From Schistosoma mansoni (taxonomy: Eukaryota; Platyhelminthes; Trematoda; Strigeidida; Schistosomatidae): 64,000 bases of DNA. Shown piece by piece: positions 29,401 to 41,400 of the stretch; the first letter of the stretch is position 1; the number at the start of each line of letters is the position of its first letter. The DNA is taken from contig NW_017386045.1 in the NCBI RefSeq assembly GCF_000237925.1, forward strand, positions 310,001 through 374,000, given 5' to 3'. Position numbers and translations under genes: made by a program. Below the pieces are notes generated by a model. The model did no database searches. It was not told where the DNA came from and worked only from the letters and a program-made list of their open reading frames with translations.

Positions 29401-32400
29401 TGAGCCCGGCTATACTACCAGGGTGCCTAAATTGAAGCAAGTGGTTTTCTTAAAGAGACACTCTCTGAGCCTTTAACCTAGAGGTCTAATCCACTAAACA
29501 GTAGATCAACATTAAGAAATGCGGTCTCGTAGCTGGTTACCATGAATAGCTTCGTACTTTACATTTTTCCACTCAGGATCCTGGAGCCCATGTGCACTAT
29601 TTGTTTGGAATTAGGGTTCTCCAACTATCTTAAGTGGATGCTCTGTACATACCAGCCTCGCTTTAAATTCCAGCCAGATATTCTTTTTTCGTCTTCTCAA
29701 CACAACGAAAAGGTAGTGAGTATGACTTGCGTGGCTGTGACTGTATATACATAAGAGCATTTGATGAGGAAAGGATGACTCTCCACACCAGCCCTATCAC
29801 AGCATCTCAGGGCAATTAAACATTTAGTTCAATTTACAAGATATTTTAATATAATATTCATTCGATAGTCATATCATTCTATCTTCACAAACATACCTGT
29901 GTTACTTCAGACCTGTCAAACTGAGAAGAGACACTACCTCTATGGCCGTACGGAATGCAGCTCATCATTTAAGTAACATGGGTTAAAAGAATGTTCAATT
30001 TATTTCCATATTTCAGTAGTCTTAAAGATATGCCGTGTAGCACGTCCAATATTGACGTCCACTCGGAAGCAGGAGCGATCTGAAACAACAACACAACAGT
30101 TAGGACCGGTTAGTGGCTCTGAAGTAAGAACACGGTGTACTGGCACAACAGATATATGCTTTTGAAATTGAAAGACGCGGTTCGAGTACAAAAGGGGAAA
30201 CGTATTACAAAATAGTTTCATTCGTTGTTCTGCAGGTGCAGATCGCGTAGGGCTTGTTCCTCTTCTTCCAGTGCGTTTACTCTTTGTTGCCCTGCAATAA
30301 GAAAAACGAACTCGCATTAGTAACGCCGCATGTAATCATTTTTAATACCTTTACACTACCCCGTCTCTCCATGAGGCACTGTCCTCAGTGCCTCATTGTG
30401 GACATGGGTATACTACCCCTCCTTCTGGTGACACTTTATAATAGCTGATAGCAGTCGGGGAGTTGACAAACTGGATATCTAAGTGAACCGTTGTTCTGTC
30501 TGCCTTCAATTGATTGTAGTGTGCTGTGATAACATCGTCTTGAGGCCGTTGGAGGTTACGTAGGACGAATGTAGTAGGAGACGGAATAAACACCATTTCA
30601 TAAGGCCCTTGCTAAGACTGGTGGAACTTACTACATGTTCCTGGTGGGGCCAGAGGGCGATGCAGCCAAACACGATCTCCGGCTTTATACACGGGCCCGT
30701 TCGCTTGTCGGTCGTACATATCCTTTTGGTGTTTGCTGGCATTTTGTAGGTTGGTTTTAACTAGGCGATGTGCGTCGGCTAGACGGCTGCGAAGGTTACG
30801 GATGTATGGTACATGGTTCTGGGCTTCACATGGCAACAACTGTATTTGTATCTCAACAGGTAGGCGTAATTCATGTCCAAAGAGTAAAGTTGTGGGTGAA
30901 AATCCTGTGGACCCGTGCACCGATGCGCGGCAAGCTAAAAGACATTGAGGTATTGCATTATCCCAACATTCCGTCGACGACTTATTGATAAACGATTGTA
31001 GAAGGGTTTTGATGGTTCTGTTTGTTCTTTTCACTAAGCCGTTGCCTTCTGGGTGGTGTGCAGTAGTGTGTGTCTTGCGGATTTCCAATAACCGGTATAT
31101 CTGGGCGACCAGATGGCTTTCAAAAGCTGCACCTTGGTCAGAATGGAGCGCCGTAGCGAGAGACCTAATGATCAATAAAAGCTCGATCGACCGTGAATGC
31201 ATCTTGTTGTGATATAGGAACGGCTTCACACCATTTGCTAAAATAATCCACCATCATCAGTATATAGCGGTTTCCGTTCTTTGATGTTGTAAGTGGCCCC
31301 ATAATATCGATACCAACTCGCTGATGTGAACCTTCTGTCGTCATTGGAACTAACGGTGCACGGGGTGAGGTGACTTGATGGCATAGCACGTGCTACAATT
31401 TTTGCAGAATTCTGCCACGTCTGCATGGATGGATGGCCACCAGAACTTTTGGCAAATCGCATGTTCAATCTTCCGTTCCCCCGAATGCCTGAGTTCTCGG
31501 TGCACATGCTCCATAATATTCTGAACTTGTACACGTGGTATTATCATCAGTGGCTGTCGATCTCGGGGGCTGTGCTAAGGACGGCACTAATGGTACTAGT
31601 AGAATAAGGTATACGAGACAGAGAATCGGCGTTTGTGTGTCGACTTCCTGGTCGGTATTCGCAAGTAAAATCGAACTCTTTCAATCTCTCCGGTGCAATC
31701 ATCCGCCAACCACCACTTCTGGGAGTGGTGGAGGTAGTCAAAATGTTCCGTAGTTGGAACCTTACGTAAAGTCGTCGTTATCCTGACCTCCCAAATAACA
31801 TAGTCTGACGAAACTCCCAGTAGTGTGGTAGTTGGCGGATGATTTCACCGGTTGCTGACTTGCTTGGAATGACCGGCGGTTCATCGTAGTTTTCATTGCA
31901 TTTTGACATAGGCACCTCAATCACCACTTGTAGATAATCGATGAGCTCATCGATTATCTTCACTCATCACCATCGTACTTAGATGACGAAGCGGGAAAAA
32001 GGGCGATAGCCAATGGATTCACTGCAAGCAACTCAGCTGTTCAAAACTGGAAGATTCTTGACGAATGTTTTTCGTTAACAGTAGACACCCAATTGGGGAC
32101 CATGCAGTTTCTATCGCGTCACCAAAAAATGAGTGAAGAGCCCATCGATTACCTTCACTCTCTGCAGCAAGCTGCAATACTAGCCTTCCCCAGCTTAGAC
32201 GTCTCTGTTCGGGAAGAACTAATACGCGCACGATTTGCAGAGGGGCTCTTCCTAGGTGCACTACGACAGCACCTTCTATACATGCCACCAAAAAGTATTC
32301 AGGATCTAAAAACCACAGTCCTTCGGTTTGTGGCCGCGGACAAGCTATCAAGCACTTTAAATACACCCTATTTGATAGCGACAGCTATTGAAGAGTCTGG

Positions 32401-35400
32401 GGTACCACATCAATCTGACTGTACTCAAATTATTTCCGCGGTCAAATGTCGGCCGGATAGATAACCGTTACGAACCAGTCAGCACAATCGGAAGACGGAA
32501 TGCTTTTATTGCCAACGCTTCAGTCGGAGAGCCCGGAAATGCGGGCATAATAAATCCTGGAAGCAAGGTGAGACTAGGTTTTGTCATTTGTCTTCATATT
32601 ATTCTAAATCCGTATATCCTATAACTATAACTGGTAGTTTGCAGGGACCACAAACCACTATTCTACTGAATACAGGAGCTTCAGTATCCATTGTGAAAGA
32701 AGCATTTTTACGCATATTGAATCATAAGAACCGGCAAAAACCGTGTTCCTCCGCACTAAAAACAGCTGGTGGTGACCTTCTGGAAGCGCACTAGAAGGCG
32801 TTGTTGGATGTAACGGTAAACAAACACTCATTCCCACACGAATTCTTGGTATGCCCCACACTCACGTGGGATGTAATACTTGGAGTCGACTTCACGTTAA
32901 AATACAACGTCGCTATACATGTAGCCAAGGTGGAAGCACAAATCGGGGAAGTGACCATACTGACACATAGGCCCAAGAACGTAATTAAATCGGTAGCTCA
33001 TGTAGGGGTGTCTGAAGTTATACGCCAAGTACAAACTAATGAACAAATAACGGAGAACGTCCGTCAGTCAACCGTTTCCCTACTCCAACAATTTAGCTGT
33101 GTTTTCTCGGAGAATATCTCTGGAAATCGGACGATCACTGTACAACACTCCATTCCAACAAGTGACCACATGCCATTACGTCAACCATCTCGAAAATTAC
33201 CAGTACACTATCAGCCTCAGTTGGAATCAATGATAAAGGAGATGCTAGAGAAAAAGATTGTTGTACCATCTTCATCACCGTGGGCTTCGCTCATCGTTTT
33301 AGTGAAAAAGAAAGATTCCTTTCTTCGATTATGTATAGATTATTGTCGCCTTAATGCTATAACGAAGCGCAACTCCCTTCCACTTCCGCGGATTGATGCG
33401 ATATTAGATGCTATGAAAGGTGCGTGCTGGTTTTCCACTTTAGACCTAGCATCCGGGTACTGGCAAGTGGAAGTACGACCCCAAGATAGAAAGAAGACTG
33501 CATTCGTTGTACCAAATGGTCTTTACGAATTTCAAGTGATGCCTTTCGGGCTAACTAATGCCCCAGCCACCTTTCAACGACTGATGCAGACAGTTCTACA
33601 TGGCCTCGTACCACACAAGTGCTTGATTTACCTTGATGATATTATTGTGTATGGCAACACGCCCGAACAGCATGATGCCAACTTGAGGGCAGTCCTACAA
33701 CGTATTAAGCAGCACAACTTAAAGGTGAAACCGTCTAAATGTCGACTCTTGCATAAAGAAGTACTCTTTTTAGGACATCGCATTATGGAAGATGAGATAG
33801 GAACAGATAAGGAAAAAACGAGCTCCATTATTAACTGGCCACAGCCGAAATCTGCTGAGGAGAGATTGAAAGAGTTCGATTTTACTTGCGAATACCGACC
33901 AGGAAGTCGACACACAAACGCCGATTCTCTGTCTCGTATACCTTATTCTACTAGTACCATTAGTGCCGTCCTTAGCACAGCCCCCGAGATCGACAGCCAC
34001 TGATGATAATACCACGTGTACAAGTTCAGAATATTATGGAGCATGTGCACCGAGAACTCAGGCATTCGGGGGAACGGAAGATTGAACATGCGATTTGCCA
34101 AAAGTTCTGGTGGCCATCCATCCATGCAGACGTGGCAGAATTCTGCAAAAATTGTAGCACGTGCTATGCCATCAAGTCACCTCACCCCGTGCACCGTTAG
34201 TTCCAATGACGACAGAAGGTTCACATCAGCGAGTTGGTATCGATATTATGGGGCCACTTACAACATCAAAGAACGGAAACCGCTATATACTGATGATGGT
34301 GGATTATTTTAGCAAATGGTGTGAAGCCGTTCCTATATCACAACAAGATGCATTCACGGTCGATCGAGCTTTTATTGATCATTGGGTCTCTCGCTACGGC
34401 GCTCCATTCTGACCAAGGTGCAGCTTTTGAAAGCCATCTGGTCGCCCAGATATACCGGTTATTGGAAATCCGCAAGACACACACTACTGCACACCACCCA
34501 GAAGGCAACGGCTTAGTGAAAAGAACAAACAGAACCATCAAAACCCTTCTACAATCGTTTATCAATAAGTCGTCGACGGAATGTTGGGATAATGCAATAC
34601 CTCAATGTCTTTTAGCTTGCCGCGCATCGGTGCACGGGTCCACAGGATTTTCACCCACAACTTTACTCTTTGGACATGAATTACGCCTACCTGTTGAGAT
34701 ACAAATACAGTTGTTGCCATGTGAAGCCCAGAACCATGTACCATACATCCGTAACCTTCGCAGCCGTCTAGCCGACGCACATCGCCTAGTTAAAACCAAC
34801 CTACAAAATGCCAGCAAACACCAAAAGGATATGTACGACCGACAAGCGAACGGGCCCGTGTATAAAGCCGGAGATCGTGTTTGGCTGCATCGCCCTCTGG
34901 CCCCACCAGGAACATGTAGTAAGTTCCACCAGTCTTAGCAAGGGCCTTATGAAATGGTGTTTATTCCGTCTCCTACTACATTCGTCCTACGTAACCTCCA
35001 ACGGCCTCAAGACGATGTTATCACAGCACACTACAATCAATTGAAGGCAGACAGAACAACGGTTCACTTAGATATCCAGTTTGTCAACTCCCCGACTGCT
35101 ATCAGCTATTATAAAGTGTCACCAGAAGGAGGGGTAGTATACCCATGTCCACAATGAGGCACTGAGGACAGTGCCTCATGGAGAGACGGGGTAGTGTAAA
35201 GGTATTAAAAATGATTACATGCGGCGTTACTAATGCGAGTTCGTTTTTCTTATTGCAGGGCAACAAAGAGTAAACGCACTGGAAGAAGAGGAACAAGCCC
35301 TACGCGATCTGCACCTGCAGAACAACGAATGAAACTATTTTGTAATACGTTTCCCCTTTTGTACTCGAACCGCGTCTTTCAATTTCAAAAGCATATATCT

Positions 35401-38400
35401 GTTGTGCCAGTACACCGTGTTCTTACTTCAGAGCCACTAACCGGTCCTAACTGTTGTGTTGTTGTTTCAGATCGCTCCTGCTTCCGAGTGGACGTCAATA
35501 TTGAACGTGCTACATCCTTAGTGTTGGTCAGTTATTTTTCTAATCTTATGCCTGTTGTTTCAAGGCTCGTAGGTATGAAAGAAATAGCTTGTTTGGCTTT
35601 TGTCAACTGACGTCATCGATGGCGTTGGTGTGATATCCATCTGTCATTAAAAGGATGAGTATAATACATTGTTGAGAAACATGGCGATTAAGAGTAGAAG
35701 ATACTGGTAAATTACTAGTATTTGATCTCAGATATCTTACTAATATTGTCCGTATCTGTTAGGATCACCTGGTGAGTAATGGTGAAGTTCAACTCAATAT
35801 TAATGAATGATGGTAAATCAGTTGATCAAGTTATAAATCTTCATCGACTGAGTTGGTCGGGCCACGTGTTACCTATTGCTGAACACCGATTACCACGACG
35901 CTCTATGGTGGCTAATATAGGCGATGGTTGGAAGAAAGTTAGGGGCGGCCAAACCAAAACATGGCATCAGTGCTTGAAGTCACTAACTTCTAGTCTGAGC
36001 CATGTTGGTAGATGCAGACTACTTGGTTGGTGTCCTTGTGACTATCGTAATCAGTGGTTGGAAACTCTAGGTGACACAGCTCAGAATCGATCACAATGGC
36101 GTAGGTGTATACACTCTTTATCTTCCCTTAAACTATGAGATTAAAATTGCTTCATATCTGTCCTTCTTCCTTTACTATATCCTTATATACAATCTTTCTT
36201 TTATATATTACCACCACTACTTCTATGAATTAAGTGTTCATCTTGTTATGTTAATAAGTGAGGTATGGCAACTTGGACCGATGCATAAATGTGCCTGATA
36301 GTTCTACATTGTAGCTAACTCACTGACACATAATTTAACTTAAAACTTTAATACTTGAACCTTATACCTTTAATTAGTTAATTTGATTTAGTTTAAATCT
36401 TGGTGTTTTGTTTCTTTGTTTTTTTTTTCTTCTAAATTTTCAATTAATTTTTCTTTGTTTAGAATTACATGGGTGGATTCATGACTGTTTTGTTTTTGTT
36501 TTATTTATACCAGTATTATATATTAGTATAATTTATTTACAATTGATCTACATTATTATTGTAATACACTATGATGTTTGTTTCTAACTAGTCAGTTTAC
36601 AAAGAAAAAAAGAAAAAAAAATATTCGAAAATTTATTCATCTAATTTTAAGCAAACTGATTGTTCATCAGGTTCTGTTCTCTATTCGTGTGTATTTACGC
36701 AAAATTAGTATTGTATACAGCCGACGAATGACCTGGTATGGCTGAGAGTAAGAAGAGCCTGCCCTCTCTTGAAATGCTCTGACAAGGCCACATGTATACA
36801 GCCTCTGCTAGGGAAGTCCTTACTCACTGCTTTCTGGTGGCGGGGTGTTGTTTACCGATCTGGCGCTTAACCCGGGTTGATGGACACGGAAATTCCACCT
36901 AGGCGTGTTGGAAAAACCCTGATTCTAAACCAATGGTGCATATGGGCTCCAGTATCCTGAATGAACAAATGGCGTATGAACTAATTGTTGGTCACCTGCT
37001 ACCATGGGACTGCATCTGCTCACTATGCTCCACTGCCTTGTGGATTAGACCTTTAGGTCGAAGGTTCCGGGTGTGTCCCTCTAAGGAAACCATCTGCTTC
37101 AGTTTGGGTATCCGGGCAGTATCATAGCCCTCACACAAATCAAATGAGATTTGTGTGGTGCATATGTATCTGGTGCCCCTTTGTACCAATATTTATGTGT
37201 TCAAATAATAATAAAGTATTGTATACATTTTTGAGAATTGATAAAAGAAAATTGAATGAATATGTTGATCCAAATTAATCTATTTTATCTAATTATATTT
37301 GTCCCTACAAAGAAAATGTTGTAGGATATTTAAAATGTGTTTAACAGTAGAATATGGGATGGCTCATTTTTGTTTTGTTTTGAATTTTTCATCTGGATGT
37401 ACTTTCATCTCAGAGTTAATGTTCATTCTAGAACTCTTACCTGACACTATTTACTTTAAACGCGATCGCGTTATTCATATAATTATTGAATCCAGATAAT
37501 CAATCATTTGTAGCATATTACATCCAGTTGATAAGTCTCAAATAAGATGGAATGTACTTTCTGGATTTCACTGCTAATCATATTGCATCTATTCTACATC
37601 AACTTGTGTCCTAGTGGCTATACCTAGGCAATCCGCATGCGATACATATGTGCCAACTAAGACTGATTAAATTTCAGTCAAAAGTGTTAACAACGGGATA
37701 CTTGGAACTATTTCAAATTGAATTAGAGTAAACGTCAGTTTAGAGAGAAGGGTTCTTTTCAGTTAGTTAAATTTGTTCATAGTCTATGTTTAAAAAAGTG
37801 TGTACATAAAACAGGAAAAAATGTAACTAGTTATTAGTTATATTCTAATGATTGTTATAGTTAACATCATAAACTGACCTTTGTCAGAAAATTAGTTGAA
37901 ACTATGAGAGACTAGACATATGTTTCATCTTAATATGAGGCTCATCCTCACCGCTAATCTACGATCCGACTTCAAGAGATCAGACCCAAAACACCTAAGC
38001 CTTGAGGTGAGCGTTTTCCTGTTTAAATCATTAAGTCGTCACCCAATTGTTTATGTGTTCAACTTTGTCCAATTCTGTTGATTCCCTTGCCTGATTCTCA
38101 TTAGAAATACTTATCTAAACTATATTTTAAACGATATGGATTACTAGTATATTGACTAAGAACTAGACAAAGAATCAATATAACACTGATACCAAGATAA
38201 GCCTCAGTCATCTTAGAGAGATATATCTATCCGTTTTACTTCAGAATACATCAGAAAACAACGATAGAGTCATTGCTGAGTTGTTTATATTATGTATATG
38301 TATGTATGTGTATATATTATGTAATAAGTCATGGATTATTCTGTTAATTTTGCAATACATTAGAAGACACTGCAACCTACGCTATAGACCCAGTCATTCA

Positions 38401-41400
38401 TAGAAGTTATGAGGCGGTAGTTGGTAGGAAACTCTCTTTAATCTGGGTTTCGTCATATTTGGCACACATCAGCAAGGTGTGTTTTTGTACTTATGAGGAT
38501 ACCGATATTTCTTGTTTTATTCGATCCCGTTTCATTCAACTTCACAGTCAGAGATGGTATTATCATGTTTTTTTGGACGGCAACTGAAGGGTTGTAGGAC
38601 TGAGATGTATTTACAATTGATTGATAAAAGCTGGATGATATGGGATTTAATTCTCTAGGAAGTATCGGTTCCCTTAAAGTTACAGCTACGCTTTGCTGAC
38701 GGACACCGGATGGCACGAAACTTCGGTCTAGGGTTTCTTGTTGACTACCTCCAACTACTACTTTACACTTCATTATAGCGCATGCGATGTTAGGTTACAT
38801 AGACTTGGTCGACACTAAGAAAGAATTAAAATTCATGACATTGGTCACTACTCAGTGATCAACCAACTGTATATAGAAGTTATGTTTAAACTTTTGGAAA
38901 AAGAAGAAAGTTTAAAGCAGTTTAGCTCAATAGCACAATAACTTTCTTTCATTGGTTGCACTTTTATTGATTCAATAAACAAATAATTAAACAGTGAGGA
39001 ATATTGAATTCTTTGTTAATTTTCAACATACATACACTGAACTCCTGTGGTGCATGCTACTTATGTTGGTAGACATACGTAGTATGACACACTAATCAGA
39101 AGAAAAATGCATGGTAGCAAAAGATTAAAAAGAACGGAGAATGATTGTTATGGAAACAAAGGAACAATCAAGATCGAAACAACTGATATTTTGCAAATGA
39201 AGTGCTGTTATATCATGTAGCCGAGTGGATGCCCTGTTAATTGTATGACGTGATAAGATCGCCAATCAGAGAGCAGTGAATTATCGATTGGAATAGTGAC
39301 ACACAAAAACCGTACGAGCAGCCTAGAGTACGTATCGGTTCTGCTTCTGCTTAGCCCAGCCAGTTAAGTCCAGAACACCAATAACAGCCTCTGTGGTATG
39401 AATCATTGTATTTCAAACATACTGAGTTTATATTCCAAACAGATTGACCACATCGTACCAATAAAATAGAAAATAACATTTGTACAAGATTTAGCCAAAT
39501 GTGGTTGTGAATGTGGGAGGCAGCATTTAATAGACTACAGATAACTCAAGAATGGTAAATCGTATAAGAATAGTCTATAGGTCAAAATAAAGCTTATAAT
39601 AAGGGGAAGATGAGTATGAACAGCTTAGTTATTTAGCAATTATATGATAGCAAGTATTAGCATAATACTGGGCCACAAATAGAAGCCAAAGTTACCATTC
39701 ACTATTGTTATCGAGAAATAACAAGTACTTACTGTGTGATTCTCAGATTTTACTAAAAGATTCTGTAATTTTGTTTTCAAACACACTTGGTTGTCCCCGC
39801 TTATGTTCACGTTTACTACAGTATCACTAGATTTCACACCTCTGGTCAAGTTTACGAATCTGTACCTGGTAATAATACGGCGAGATTATAATTTATGGAC
39901 GACCTTTGAACGAATCTAACATGACCTTGAGAAATGTTAGCCAATCAGTAAACAGTAAGCATAAAGTAGAAATATATTATACAAAACCAAATAATTAAAA
40001 TGGATGCACCTCTTTTATATTGTCCAAAAACTGGTCAAGGTTAGAAAAAAGTTCCAAAATCGTAATACATAAGGTAGAGAAATTCATCCATATGGCTCCA
40101 TAATAGTCGGTCTCTGGAGCCATGATAAGGTCATAAAAGCCCTCTCAGCCTCGACCACATAGCTTCAATATTGCTTGTGTGTACTCTGGTTGTGTAAGTT
40201 TACCATTTTTAGTATGGATATGTCCCTAAAATACTCATACCACTGAACAGCCGAAGCTTCAGTAACATGAGATTATTGCAGCCATTGTTATAGGTGCTTT
40301 TATTATACAGTTTCCGGCAATTATTATAATATGTCTTAGTCTCAATCTGCATCGAGCGATAATGGCTCCTATTCTAGCAAACGTCTTCCTTTAACATATA
40401 TTACATCGAAGGACAACATCATGGTAGTTTGCACAAGGTCTACAAGTCATTCGATTACCGCAATTACAAATACAGGTACTTCTTAGTAGTCTCATTTATT
40501 GTAGCCGCTTAATTGCCAAGTCTTCTCTATAATTCTCTGTGAACCGTTCGTACATGAGCATCAGGTACTGAAATCGGCGCCGTGACCTTGAAATCCCTCA
40601 AACGCTTCTGATTGACTCGTCCATATACTATAGTCTTGCCAATCATATTTATCTGTAATGATTAATATGTACAATGTCAATCCTTCTATTGTTACTTACT
40701 TAAATAGAAGTCTTATAGATTTGTTTTTTTTTTAAAAATTTCTTATTCAGTTCATCTCAATACGCTGGTACTATTGCTGGAACAATTTTTTTAGTTTTCA
40801 GTATACCACTTATTATATGTAGTGGTTTTTTAACTAGTGCATTATTAATTATCCAAGAATCCATTCAAGATGAACGAGATTATCGATGTCGTGATCCAGA
40901 ATTTTATAAAGATGTTAGTTAACTTCAATGTTTTATCTGTCATTTTCCTCATTGTATTAGTAGTAGACCAGTAATGTTGGAACTTCATCGATGACTGTTA
41001 TAATGTTTAATGCCTACTCATTTTGTTCTTAGATATCTTAGGAATTTGATCCGCAGCTCCCTAATCTCCTTAATGCGCTGTTATTATTATTATTTAGACA
41101 CATAAATATTGGTACAAGGAAGCACCAGATGTATATATGCGCCACACAAATCTCATTTGATTTGTGTGAGGGCTATGATACTGCCAAGGTGCCCAAACTG
41201 AAGCAGGTGGTTTTCTTAGGGGGGCCACACCCGGAGCCTTTGACCTAAAGGTCTGATCCACAAGGCAGTGGAGCATAGTGAGCAGATGAAGTCCCATGTT
41301 AGAAGGTGACCAACAATTAGTTCATACGCCATTTGTTCCTTCAGGATACTGGAGTCTATGTGCACCATTGGTTTGGAATCAGAGTTTTCCAACTCCCCTA

